From: Pseudomonas laurylsulfatiphila
Lineage (GTDB): Bacteria; Pseudomonadota; Gammaproteobacteria; Pseudomonadales; Pseudomonadaceae
DNA: 64,000 nucleotides
Assembly: GCF_002934665.1 (NCBI RefSeq)
Contig: NZ_NIRS01000005.1
Coordinates: 310,001 to 374,000, forward strand
Direction: 5' to 3'
In this document: in pieces, positions 35,108 through 43,442 of the stretch
Numbering within the stretch: position 1 is the first letter of the stretch
Layout of the letters: every line of letters starts with the position of its first letter
Position numbers and translations under genes: made by a program
Notes under the pieces: model-generated
Seen by the model: only the letters and a program-made list of their open reading frames with translations
The model's database searches: none
Told to the model about the DNA's origin: nothing

Positions 35108-35209
35108 CTGTAGGAGCGAGCCCGCTCGCGATGGTCGTCAACGATGACGCTGGGTGCCTGACACCCAGCGGTGCTCTCAGGTTCATCGCGAGCGGGCTCG
35201 CTCCTACAG
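35108..35209. repeat. REPIN inside the polyamine operon, with inner hairpin (102 bp)
   Basis: Inverted REP pair, 102 bp, with a perfect 9-bp inner stem CGCTGGGTG/CACCCAGCG (35148-35156 and 35162-35170). It lies between spuD and spuE, beginning 9 bp after the spuD stop on the minus strand. It could stabilise or separate the upstream message. Confidence 0.92.
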
Positions 35210-35218
35210 GGGTTTTAC

Positions 35219-36331
35219 TTATTTACCCGATTTGATCTTGGTCCAGCTGCGGGTCATGATCCGCTGGGTCGCGGCCGGCAAGTCGGCAATCGCGTACAGC
35301 TTGGCCAGCACGTCCGCCGGCGGGTAAACGCCCGGGTCGCTGGTGATGTCTTTATCGACCAACGGAGTTGCAGCCGCGTTACCGTTCGGGAAACGCACGG
35401 CGTTGGTGATTTCAGCCATGATTTCCGGCTTCTGCAGGAAGGTCATGAACTTGTAGGCGCCTTCGACGTTTTCGGCATCTTTAGGGATGGCGACCATGTC
35501 GTAGAAGCTGCCGGCACCTTCTTTCGGAATGTTGTAGCTGACTTTCACCTTGTCACCGGCTTCGGCAGCGCGGGATTTGGCCTGGTAAATGTCACCCGAG
35601 TAACCCACAGCCACGCAGATGTTGCCGTTGGCGAGGTCGGAGATGTACTTGGACGAGTGGAAGTAGGCGATCGAAGGACGGACCTTCATGATCAGCGCTT
35701 CAGCCTTGTCGATGTCTTCTTTCTTCTGGCTGTCGGTTGGCAGGCCCAGGTAGTGCAGCGCCACCGGAATCATCTCGGTTGGCGAGTCCAGCAGGCTGAT
35801 ACCGCACGCTTTCAGCTTGGCGGCGTTTTCAGGCTTGAAGATCAGGTCCCAGGAATCGACCGGTGCGTCGGCACCCAGTGCTGCCTTGACCTTCTCGGCG
35901 TTGAAGCCGATACCGATCGAACCCCACATGTACGGGAAGGCGTGCTCGTTGCCCGGGTCGCTCACGGAAACGGCCTTGAGCAGGTCGGTGTTCAGGTTCT
36001 TCCAGTTAGGCAGCTTGGACTTGTCCAGCTTCTGGTAGACGCCAGCCTTGATCTGCTTGGCCAGGAAGTTGTTCGACGGTACGACGATGTCGTAGCCGGA
36101 CTTGCCTGCCAGCAACTTGGCTTCCAGGGTTTCGTTACTGTCGAAGACGTCATAGACAACCTTGATGCCCGACTCGTCTTCAAACTTCTTGACGGTGTCC
36201 GGTGCGATGTAGTCGGACCAGTTGTACACGTGCAGTACTTTGTCATCGGCCTGAACCGCGCCCGCCATCAACCCCATCACGGACATGGCAAGCAGAGTCT
36301 TGCCAGCGAGCTTTTTACCTAGTGCCTTCAT
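35219..36331 (-). CDS. spuD: Periplasmic polyamine-binding protein (PotF type, SpuD)
   Basis: A 370-residue putrescine/polyamine-binding protein. The start at 36331 (MKALGKKLAGKTLL) has GGAGC upstream and gives a proper signal peptide cleaved after AVQA at residue 28. The mature start KVLHVYNWSDYIAPDT and FDSNETLEAKL match SpuE closely, so the two are paralogs. By position it corresponds to the putrescine-preferring SpuD. The 188-bp gap upstream contains an inverted repeat that may attenuate or regulate it. Confidence 0.92.
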   Translation of the reverse strand: MKALGKKLAGKTLLAMSVMGLMAGAVQADDKVLHVYNWSDYIAPDTVKKFEDESGIKVVYDVFDSNETLEAKLLAGKSGYDIVVPSNNFLAKQIKAGVYQKLDKSKLPNWKNLNTDLLKAVSVSDPGNEHAFPYMWGSIGIGFNAEKVKAALGADAPVDSWDLIFKPENAAKLKACGISLLDSPTEMIPVALHYLGLPTDSQKKEDIDKAEALIMKVRPSIAYFHSSKYISDLANGNICVAVGYSGDIYQAKSRAAEAGDKVKVSYNIPKEGAGSFYDMVAIPKDAENVEGAYKFMTFLQKPEIMAEITNAVRFPNGNAAATPLVDKDITSDPGVYPPADVLAKLYAIADLPAATQRIMTRSWTKIKSGK

Positions 36332-36459
36332 GCGTAATGCTCCAAATTTTTCTTTTTTGAACCACTTGTTCAGCGACCGAACCCGGGCAACTGGAACCGC
36401 GGCTAGTCTGGCAAGATCCACATCGGTCTTTCAAGGAAACGGCCACGCTTTCTGACAGT

Positions 36460-36510
36460 TCTGAGCGAAAGTTCCTACTTCATATGCAGAACTTCGGACT
36501 TCCGCTCAGA
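36460..36510. promoter_or_regulatory. Inverted repeat between spuC and spuD
   Basis: TCTGAGCGAAAGT (36460-36472) and ACTTCCGCTCAGA (36498-36510) pair over 13 bp with one mismatch and a 25-nt loop. It starts about 10 bp after the spuC stop and has no T-run, so it is not a standard terminator. It could be an operator or an mRNA processing hairpin before spuD. Confidence 0.5.
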
Positions 36511-36519
36511 GCCTAGCAC

Positions 36520-37884
36520 TTAGCCCTGCAATGCACTCAGGGTCAGGTCAAGACACTTGCGAGCCTTGGTTACCAGCTCATCGATTTCCGCCGGTGTAAT
36601 CACCAGTGGCGGAGCGATGATCATGGTGTCGCCGACGGCGCGCATGATCAGGCCGTTGTCGAAGCAGAACTGGCGGCAGATCATGCCGACGCCCTTGCCC
36701 TCATAACGCTTGCGCGTGGCCTTGTCCTGGACCAGTTCGATGGCCCCCAACAAACCGACCCCGCGAACTTCACCCACCAGCGGGTGATCGTTCAGTTCCC
36801 GCAGACGCTTTTGCAAATACGGTGCCGTTTCTGCATGGACGCGCTCGATAATTTTCTCGTCGCGCATGATGCGGATGTTTTCCAGCGCCACCGCAGCCGC
36901 CACCGGGTGACCGGAGTAAGTGAAGCCGTGGTTGAAGTCGCCGCCTTCGTTCAGGACTTCCACCACTTCGTCACGCACGATCAGGCCACCCATCGGGATG
37001 TAGCCCGAGGTCAGGCCCTTGGCGATGGTCATCATGTCTGGCTTGAGGCCGTAGAAATCGCTGCCGAACCATTCGCCGGTACGACCGAAACCGCAAATCA
37101 CTTCGTCAGCCACGAACAGGATGTCGTACTTGGCGAGGATTTCCTTGATGCGCGGCCAGTAGGTGTCTGGCGGAATGATCACGCCACCGGCGCCCTGGAT
37201 CGGCTCGGCAATAAAGGCACCGACGTTGTCGACGCCGACTTCCAGAATCTTTTCTTCCAGTTGGTTGGCCGCCCATACACCGAATTCTTCCGGGGTCATG
37301 TCGCCGCCTTCGGCGAACCAGTACGGCTGGGCAATGTGAACGATGCCCGGGATCGGCAAGTCGCCCTGTTCATGCATGTACGTCATGCCACCCAGGCTCG
37401 CGCCGGCCACGGTGGAACCGTGATAGCCGTTCTTGCGGCTGATGATGACTTTCTTGTTCGGCTGGCCCTTGATCGCCCAGTAGTGGCGAACCATGCGCAG
37501 CATGGTGTCGTTGCCTTCAGAGCCGGAACCGGTGAAGAACACATGGTTCATGCCTTGCGGCGCGATGTCGGCGATGGCCTTGGCCAGTTCCAGTACCGGC
37601 GGGTGCGCCGTCTGGAAGAACAGGTTGTAGTAAGGCAGCTCGCGCATCTGTTTGCTGGCGGCATCGGCCAGTTCATCGCGACCATAACCAATCGCGACAC
37701 ACCACAGGCCGGCCATGCCGTCGAGGATCTTGTTGCCTTCGCTGTCCCAGAGGTAAACGCCCTTGGCGTTGGTGATGATCCGCGGGCCTTTCTCTTTCAG
37801 CTGTTTGAAGTCGCTGAACGGGGCCAGGTGGTGATCATTGCTCAAGGTTTGCCATTCACGGGTTTGCGGATTGTTGCTGGTCAT
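36520..37884 (-). CDS. spuC: Putrescine-pyruvate aminotransferase (class III)
   Basis: A 454-residue PLP enzyme that transfers the amino group of putrescine, cadaverine or related diamines to pyruvate. Lys289 in IAKGLTSGYIPMGG is the Schiff-base lysine. Asp260 in VADEVICGFGRTG contacts the PLP nitrogen. The GSGSEGND phosphate-binding turn is at 119-126. It follows spuB by 59 nt in the leftward operon. Confidence 0.94.
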   Translation of the reverse strand: MTSNNPQTREWQTLSNDHHLAPFSDFKQLKEKGPRIITNAKGVYLWDSEGNKILDGMAGLWCVAIGYGRDELADAASKQMRELPYYNLFFQTAHPPVLELAKAIADIAPQGMNHVFFTGSGSEGNDTMLRMVRHYWAIKGQPNKKVIISRKNGYHGSTVAGASLGGMTYMHEQGDLPIPGIVHIAQPYWFAEGGDMTPEEFGVWAANQLEEKILEVGVDNVGAFIAEPIQGAGGVIIPPDTYWPRIKEILAKYDILFVADEVICGFGRTGEWFGSDFYGLKPDMMTIAKGLTSGYIPMGGLIVRDEVVEVLNEGGDFNHGFTYSGHPVAAAVALENIRIMRDEKIIERVHAETAPYLQKRLRELNDHPLVGEVRGVGLLGAIELVQDKATRKRYEGKGVGMICRQFCFDNGLIMRAVGDTMIIAPPLVITPAEIDELVTKARKCLDLTLSALQG

Positions 37885-37943
37885 ACGAATCTCCTAAAAA
37901 AATCAGGTGAAGGCGCCATTAGAGGACAACGGCGCCTGGCGTA

Positions 37944-39302
37944 TCAGACGGCAAAGAGCAGGAATTCCCTTTCCCACGAACTGATCACGCGCTTGAAGTT
38001 TTCATGCTCGGCCCGCTTGACCGCGACGTAGCCAGTGATGAAATTTTTGCCAAGGTAGCGCTCGATGGTCGCGCTGTTTTCCATGCGTTCCAGCGCGTCT
38101 TCGATGGTCAGCGGCAGGCGCAGGTTGCGGCGTTCATAGCCACGCCCTACCACCGGCGCACTCGGATTCAGGCCTTCAACCATGCCGATGTACCCGCAGA
38201 GCAGGCTCGCGGCAATCGCCAGGTACGGGTTGGCATCGGCGCCCGGCAGGCGGTTTTCCACCCGACGGTTCTGCGGCCCGGCATCCGGAACCCGCAGGCC
38301 CACGGTGCGGTTCTCTTCGCCCCACTCCACGTTCACCGGCGCCGAGGTATCGGGCAGGAAGCGGCGGAACGAGTTGACGTTGGGGGCGAACAGCGGCAAC
38401 AGCTCGGGAATGAGTTTCTGCAAGCCACCGATGTGGTGCAGGAACAGCTGGCTCATGGTCCCGTCATCATTGGAGAAGATGTTCCTGCCGGTCTCGATGT
38501 CGATGATGCTCTGGTGCAAGTGCATGGCACTGCCCGGCTCGCCGGTCATTGGCTTGGCCATGAAGGTCGCGGCCACGTTGTGCTTGAGCGCAGCCTCGCG
38601 CATGGTGCGCTTGAACACCAGGATCTGGTCGGCCAGGGACAGGGCATCACCGTGACGGAAGTTGATTTCCATCTGCGCCGTGCCGTCTTCATGAATCAGC
38701 GTATCGAGGTCAAGGTCCTGCAGTTCACACCAGTCATAGACGTCTTCGAACAGCGGATCGAACTCGTTCGCCGCTTCAATGGAGAACGACTGACGCCCCG
38801 TTTCCGGGCGACCGGAGCGACCGACCGGCGGCTGCAGCGGGTAGTCCGGGTCGTCGCTGCGCTTGGTCAGGTAAAACTCCATTTCCGGCGCCACGATGGG
38901 CTGCCAGCCTTTGTCGGAATAGAGTTTCAGGACTTTCTTGAGCACGTTGCGCGGCGACAGCTCAATCGGGTTGCCTTGCTTGTCGTAGGAATCGTGGATA
39001 ACGATGGCGGTCGGCTCGATGGCCCACGGCACCAGGTACACCGCACTCTGGTCGGGACGGCAGATCATGTCGATGTCGGCCGGGTCGAGCAGTTCGTAAT
39101 AGATGTCGTCTTCGACGTAATCGCCGGTCACGGTCTGCAGCAGAACGCTTTCTGGCAAGCGCATGCCTTTTTCGGCGATGAATTTGTTGGTCGGCGAAAT
39201 CTTGCCCCGGGTAATCCCGGTCAAGTCGGCGATCATGCATTCGACTTCTGTGATCTTGTGGTTTTTCAACCAATCGGTGAGCTGGTCGAGGTTGTTACTC
39301 AT
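37944..39302 (-). CDS. spuB: Gamma-glutamylpolyamine synthetase (glutamine synthetase family)
   Basis: A 452-residue member of the PuuA branch of the glutamine synthetase family, which ligates glutamate to polyamines using ATP. The catalytic domain shows EMEFYL, AGSAMHLHQS-type sequence (PGSAMHLHQSI), and NRLPGADANPYLA. It is not true GlnA, because the adenylylation loop is absent. It starts 38 nt after the remnant of spuA, which matches the spuA-spuB-spuC order of P. aeruginosa. Confidence 0.92.
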   Translation of the reverse strand: MSNNLDQLTDWLKNHKITEVECMIADLTGITRGKISPTNKFIAEKGMRLPESVLLQTVTGDYVEDDIYYELLDPADIDMICRPDQSAVYLVPWAIEPTAIVIHDSYDKQGNPIELSPRNVLKKVLKLYSDKGWQPIVAPEMEFYLTKRSDDPDYPLQPPVGRSGRPETGRQSFSIEAANEFDPLFEDVYDWCELQDLDLDTLIHEDGTAQMEINFRHGDALSLADQILVFKRTMREAALKHNVAATFMAKPMTGEPGSAMHLHQSIIDIETGRNIFSNDDGTMSQLFLHHIGGLQKLIPELLPLFAPNVNSFRRFLPDTSAPVNVEWGEENRTVGLRVPDAGPQNRRVENRLPGADANPYLAIAASLLCGYIGMVEGLNPSAPVVGRGYERRNLRLPLTIEDALERMENSATIERYLGKNFITGYVAVKRAEHENFKRVISSWEREFLLFAV

Positions 39303-39340
39303 AAATGCCTCTAGGCTTGAGTTGTCTGACCCTTTTAAGG

Positions 39341-39691
39341 TCAGGCGTTGTTTGACGCATCGGCGTCGCGTTGTAGAGCGTTTGCGCGGCAGATTATCGT
39401 GTTTGCCAACACTGCCGCAGAGGCCGGGCGTGCAGAATCACGAGCGAAGCCCCGAACGATGGTCAGGCCGCTATTGTGAATCGGTTCTATATTGAATGGA
39501 GTAACCGTAATGGGGGTGCCATCGCGACCGTCCAGAATATCGGACGGGGACGGTTGAACCGTCGCGGATGGGAGGATCACCGCAAGCGCCGGGACCACGG
39601 AACGGACGGACGTGTCATCACTGATGTGATAAACATGCCGACCGACCTGTCTTGAGCAGTCGGTGACGCCGATTATCGGCAGGCGAGACAT
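39341..39691 (-). pseudogene. spuA: Degenerate spuA (gamma-glutamyl-GABA hydrolase) remnant
   Basis: A 116-codon open frame at the exact place of spuA, between spuB and spuI. The first about 32 residues (MSRLPIIGVTDCSRQVGRHV, then YHISDDTSVRSV) fit the N-terminus of the class-I amidotransferase PuuD/SpuA. Weaker matches follow: SDILDGRDG and TPFNIEPIHNSG, in the place of the family's LDG...GSPSNVEP segment. Then the roughly 250-residue family collapses. The nucleophile Cys motif (GICRGFQE), the HREP/PSH region and the catalytic His-Glu are all gone. The tail CRANALQRDADASNNA may be the original C-terminus, which would mean an internal deletion. The frame remains open, but catalysis is impossible. 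Confidence 0.75.
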
Positions 39692-39969
39692 GAAGCACCC
39701 CGGTATTATTGCTGTTATGGGTTTGATTCGAGCTTAGCCTTGTTCATTTTTTTACACAACACCCCCGTAAAAAATACAACACGGCCCGCTCAAGCCTGCG
39801 GGCGCCATAGAGACCAAGGTCATAAAAACGCCCCAAAGTGCCTCAAAAAAGCCACACGGGTGCTTTTTTAGGGCAAAAAAGGCCTCGCTTGACTTCGGCA
39901 TGCCGTTCGGGTTGACTGAAACCAGAAAAGATCAATGATTGATATTTTTAACAACAAAGGTGTTGCATC
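39692..39969. promoter_or_regulatory. Divergent control region between spuA remnant and spuI
   Basis: A 278-bp AT-richer gap with no gene. It has an inverted repeat GCCCGC/GCGGGC (39784-39803), a weak hairpin with AAAAAAGC/GCTTTTTT arms around 39846-39870, and two TTGACT hexamers near 39888 and 39912 that could be -35 elements for spuI. An AAAGGTG ribosome-binding site precedes the spuI ATG. No promoter call is firm. Confidence 0.45.
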
Positions 39970-41346
39970 ATGTCGGTACCCCCGCGTGCCGTTCAGCTTA
40001 ACGAAGCGAACGCGTTCCTTAAGGAACATCCTGAGGTTCTGTACGTTGACCTTCTGATTGCGGATATGAATGGTGTGGTGCGCGGCAAGCGCATCGAACG
40101 CACCAGCCTCCACAAGGTTTACGAGAAAGGCATCAACCTGCCGGCCTCTCTATTTGCTCTGGATATCAACGGCTCGACGGTGGAAAGCACCGGCCTGGGC
40201 CTGGACATCGGCGATGCTGACCGAATCTGCTATCCAATTCCCGATACCCTGTGCAACGAGCCATGGCAGAAGCGCCCAACCGCGCAACTGTTGATGACCA
40301 TGCACGAACTCGAAGGCGAACCCTTCTTCGCCGACCCGCGTGAAGTGCTGGCCAATGTGGTGCGCAAGTTCGACGAAATGGGCCTGACCATCTGCGCCGC
40401 GTTCGAACTGGAGTTCTACCTGATCGACCAGGAGAACGTGAACGGTCGTCCGCAACCACCTCGCTCACCGGTTTCCGGCAAACGTCCGCACTCGACCCAG
40501 GTCTACCTGATCGACGACCTCGACGAATACGTCGATTGCCTCCAGGACATTCTGGAAGGTGCCAAAGAGCAAGGCATTCCGGCCGACGCCATCGTCAAGG
40601 AAAGTGCCCCGGCGCAGTTCGAAGTGAATCTGCACCACGTGGCCGATCCGATCAAGGCCTGCGACTACGCGGTCCTGCTCAAGCGCCTGATCAAGAACAT
40701 CGCCTACGACCATGAAATGGACACCACCTTCATGGCCAAGCCTTACCCGGGCCAGGCGGGTAATGGTCTGCATGTCCACATCTCGATTCTCGACAAAGAC
40801 GGCAAGAACATTTTTGCCAGTGAGGATCCCGAGCAGAACGCCGCACTGCGTCACGCGATCGGCGGTGTGCTCGAGACCCTACCGGCGCAGATGGCTTTCC
40901 TCTGCCCGAACGTCAACTCCTACCGTCGTTTCGGCGCACAGTTCTACGTGCCGAACTCGCCGTGCTGGGGCCTGGACAACCGTACCGTAGCGATTCGCGT
41001 GCCTACCGGCTCTGCCGATGCCGTGCGCATCGAACACCGCGTGGCCGGCGCCGATGCCAACCCGTACCTGCTGATGGCTTCGGTCCTGGCGGGCGTGCAC
41101 CACGGTCTGGTCAACAAGGTCGAGCCTGGCGCTCCGGTCGAAGGCAACAGCTACGAGCAGAACGAGCAAAGCCTGCCGAACAACCTGCGTGATGCGCTGC
41201 GCGAGCTGGACGACAGCGAAGTCATGGCCAAGTACATCGATCCGAAATACATCGATATCTTCGTGGCCTGTAAAGAGAGCGAGCTGGAGGAGTTCGAACA
41301 CTCCATCTCCGACCTCGAGTACAACTGGTACCTGCATACCGTGTAA
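39970..41346 (+). CDS. spuI: Gamma-glutamylpolyamine synthetase (glutamine synthetase family)
   Basis: A 458-residue PuuA-type ligase, paralogous to spuB but distinct in sequence. The catalytic segments are FELEFYLID, GNGLHVHISI, RVAGADANPYLLMA and NRTVAIRVP. It is divergent from the spu operon, as in P. aeruginosa spuI. The two paralogs are thought to differ in polyamine preference (putrescine, cadaverine, spermidine, diaminopropane). It is followed by a strong terminator. Confidence 0.92.
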   Translation: MSVPPRAVQLNEANAFLKEHPEVLYVDLLIADMNGVVRGKRIERTSLHKVYEKGINLPASLFALDINGSTVESTGLGLDIGDADRICYPIPDTLCNEPWQKRPTAQLLMTMHELEGEPFFADPREVLANVVRKFDEMGLTICAAFELEFYLIDQENVNGRPQPPRSPVSGKRPHSTQVYLIDDLDEYVDCLQDILEGAKEQGIPADAIVKESAPAQFEVNLHHVADPIKACDYAVLLKRLIKNIAYDHEMDTTFMAKPYPGQAGNGLHVHISILDKDGKNIFASEDPEQNAALRHAIGGVLETLPAQMAFLCPNVNSYRRFGAQFYVPNSPCWGLDNRTVAIRVPTGSADAVRIEHRVAGADANPYLLMASVLAGVHHGLVNKVEPGAPVEGNSYEQNEQSLPNNLRDALRELDDSEVMAKYIDPKYIDIFVACKESELEEFEHSISDLEYNWYLHTV

Positions 41347-41361
41347 GCGGTTGCGGTAGAG

Positions 41362-41399
41362 AAAACGCCGTCGGCTTCACAGCCTGCGGCGTTTTTTTA
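41362..41399 (+). terminator. Rho-independent terminator after spuI
   Basis: The stem AACGCCG/CGGCGTT with an inner CTTCACAG-containing loop is followed by seven T. It starts 16 bp after the spuI stop. Confidence 0.9.
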
Positions 41400-41415
41400 T
41401 GGCCGCCTTCGGCGG

Positions 41416-41506
41416 ATCGCTGGCAAGCCAGCTCCCACAGTGGATCTTTAGCGAATACAGATCTTGTGGTCGACACATAACCCGTGGGAGCTGGCTTGCC
41501 AGCGAT
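41416..41506. repeat. REPIN, 'ctggcttgccag' type
   Basis: Inverted REP pair of 91 bp between the spuI terminator and the TetR-family gene. It has GGGAG in place of AGGAG at the arm ends. Confidence 0.9.
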
Positions 41507-41570
41507 GGCGTCCTGGCAGACAACACACAGACCTGCTCGTACAATGCCCCCTGCCCCGCAGGAGACTCCA

Positions 41571-42209
41571 ATGACACGCGTAACCACCCCCCGCAAACCC
41601 CGCGCACGCAGCCAGGCCCGGATCGATTCGATACTCGATGCGGCCCGCACGCTGTTGGCCGCCGAGGGCGTGGCCAGTCTGTCGATCTACAGTGTCGCCG
41701 AGCGCGCGGAGATTCCGCCCTCCTCGGTCTACCATTTCTTCGCCAGCGTGCCGGCGCTGCTCGAAGCCTTGACCGCCGACGTCCATGCGGCCTTCCGCGC
41801 GTGCCTGCAAGCACCCATCGATCATCACGCCCTCGGCAGCTGGCGCGATCTGTCACGCCTGGTGGAACAACGCATGCTCGACATCTATGCTGAGGACGCC
41901 GCCGCCCGCCAACTCATTCTGGCCCAGCACGGCCTTACCGAAGTCACCCAGGCCGACCGCCAGCACGACCTCGAACTGGGCGAGCTGATGCACAAGCTGT
42001 TCGATCACCACTTCGAGCTGCCGACGCTGCCGAGTGATGTCGATGTGTTCGCCCTGGCCATGGAGCTTGGCGACCGGGTGTATGCGCGCTCGGTGCAGCA
42101 GCACGGGCAGATTACGCCACGCATGGCCGAGGAAGGGATGCGGGTGTTTGATGCTTATGTGGGGTTGTACCTGCCGCCCTATCTGCCCAAGCGCGGCATT
42201 CCATCCTGA
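41571..42209 (+). CDS. TetR/AcrR-family transcriptional regulator
   Basis: A 212-residue repressor-type regulator. The N-terminal TetR HTH covers about residues 14-60, with ILDAARTLLAAEGVASLSIY and VAERAEIPPSSVYHFFAS. The ligand-binding helical domain follows. The start at 41571 has AGGAG seven bases upstream. No clear partner adjoins it: spuI is upstream behind a terminator and the ssu operon converges. The target is unknown. Confidence 0.88.
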   Translation: MTRVTTPRKPRARSQARIDSILDAARTLLAAEGVASLSIYSVAERAEIPPSSVYHFFASVPALLEALTADVHAAFRACLQAPIDHHALGSWRDLSRLVEQRMLDIYAEDAAARQLILAQHGLTEVTQADRQHDLELGELMHKLFDHHFELPTLPSDVDVFALAMELGDRVYARSVQQHGQITPRMAEEGMRVFDAYVGLYLPPYLPKRGIPS

Positions 42210-42234
42210 TTTCTTGATTGGCCTTACTGGCCTC

Positions 42235-42299
42235 TTCGCGAGCAGGCTCGCTCCCACATTTGAAATGCATTCCCCTGTGGGAGCGAGCCTGCTCGCGAA
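42235..42299. repeat. REPIN, 'gcgagcctgctcgc' type
   Basis: Short-loop inverted REP pair of 65 bp between the TetR-family gene and the end of the ssu operon. Confidence 0.9.
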
Positions 42300-42333
42300 G
42301 GCCGCGCCACCGATCTCAATGAATCACACGCAC

Positions 42334-42368
42334 AAAAAAACCCCGAAGGGCTCAAACCCTTCGGGGTT
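42334..42368 (-). terminator. Rho-independent terminator of the ssu operon
   Basis: The stem AACCCCGAAGGG/CCCTTCGGGGTT (42339-42350 and 42357-42368) is followed on the minus strand by a T-run (42340-42334). It lies 18 bp after the ssuF stop. Confidence 0.92.
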
Positions 42369-42386
42369 GTTGTTTACGCATGTGGC

Positions 42387-42602
42387 TTACAACTTGGCGA
42401 TCGACACCTCAGTGGATTTCACAAACGCGATCACTTCACTGCCCACCGCCAGTTCCAGCTCTTTCACCGAGCGCGTGGTGATCACCGAAGTGACGATGCC
42501 GGAAGCGGTCTGCACGTCGATTTCCGACAGCACGTCGCCGAGGACGATTTCCTTGATGGAGCCTTTGAACTGGTTGCGAACGTTGATGGCCTTGATAGTC
42601 AT
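42387..42602 (-). CDS. ssuF: Molbindin-like TOBE-domain protein SsuF
   Basis: A 71-residue single TOBE/Mop domain (MTIKAINVRNQFKGSIKEIV; then ASGIVTSVITTRSVKELEL). Such proteins bind oxyanions such as molybdate as oligomers. As the last gene of an ssuEADCBF cluster it corresponds to SsuF, needed for sulfonate or sulfate-ester use in P. putida though its exact job is unclear. It lies 33 nt after ssuB. Confidence 0.9.
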   Translation of the reverse strand: MTIKAINVRNQFKGSIKEIVLGDVLSEIDVQTASGIVTSVITTRSVKELELAVGSEVIAFVKSTEVSIAKL

Positions 42603-42635
42603 GATGTTGATTCCTGTCGTTGGGTAAGACTTGAG

Positions 42636-43442
42636 TTATTGAGCCCAGCGCAATTGCGTAGGCAAGGGTGAAACAGGTTCCGGCTCCGGTGGTTGGCCGG
42701 GCAGCGCCAGCACGCGATTGAGGACTTCGGTTTCCAGCGCCGCCAGCCGGTGGGAGCCGCGCACTCGAGGGCGCGGCAGTTCCACGTGCAGGTCGAGGCC
42801 GACTTCGCCGTCTTCGATCAGGATCACCCGATCAGCAATCGCCACCGCTTCACTGACGTCGTGGGTCACCAGCAGCACCGTAAAGCCGTGCTGTTGCCAG
42901 AGCCGTTCGATCAGTTGCTGCATTTCAATTCGGGTCAGGGCATCCAGAGCGCCCAGGGGTTCGTCGAGCAACAGCAGGCGCGGCTGATGAATCAACGCAC
43001 GGGCCAAAGCCACGCGTTGCTTCTGTCCACCGGACAACGCTGCCGGCCATTCGTTGGCGCGGTCGGCCAGGCCCACCGCGTCCAAGGCTTCAAGCGCTTG
43101 CGGCCGCCAGTTACCCTTGAGGCCCAGACCGACGTTGTCGATGATCTTTTTCCAGGGCAGCAAACGCGCTTCCTGGAACATCAGCCGCGTGTCTTCCCGT
43201 GCGTCACTCAATGGCGCGGCACCGGCGAGCAAATCACCACCGGTGGGCCGGTCAAGGCCGGCGAGCAATCGCAGCAAGGTACTTTTGCCGCAACCGCTGC
43301 GACCCACCACGGCGACAAACTGGCCCGCCGGAATGTGCAAGTCGATCTCGCGCAGCACCTGCCGCGAGCCAAAGGTTTTTTGCAGCTTGCGCACCGCCAG
43401 CGGAATGCCGCGCAGCAGGCGTGGAGGTTGTACCGCGATCAT
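42636..43442 (-). CDS. ssuB: Aliphatic sulfonate ABC transporter ATP-binding protein
   Basis: A 268-residue ATPase. The start at 43442 overlaps the ssuC stop (ATGA). Walker A is GRSGCGKST at 47-55, with LFMFQEARLLPWKK-type sequence (LMFQEARLLPW) after it, the signature ALSGGQKQR and Walker B LLLLDEP. The RLLPW segment is typical of the SsuB/TauB/NrtD group. It energises SsuC for alkanesulfonate import. Confidence 0.94.
   Translation of the reverse strand: MIAVQPPRLLRGIPLAVRKLQKTFGSRQVLREIDLHIPAGQFVAVVGRSGCGKSTLLRLLAGLDRPTGGDLLAGAAPLSDAREDTRLMFQEARLLPWKKIIDNVGLGLKGNWRPQALEALDAVGLADRANEWPAALSGGQKQRVALARALIHQPRLLLLDEPLGALDALTRIEMQQLIERLWQQHGFTVLLVTHDVSEAVAIADRVILIEDGEVGLDLHVELPRPRVRGSHRLAALETEVLNRVLALPGQPPEPEPVSPLPTQLRWAQ

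Noticed and set aside
37944..39302. True glutamine synthetase GlnA
   Set aside because: It lies within the spu operon, is paralogous to the divergent spuI, and lacks the adenylylation region of GlnA.
41484..41570. Upstream extension of the TetR-family protein
   Set aside because: The extension would be read from within a REP; the ATG at 41571 has its own ribosome-binding site and gives the normal TetR start.
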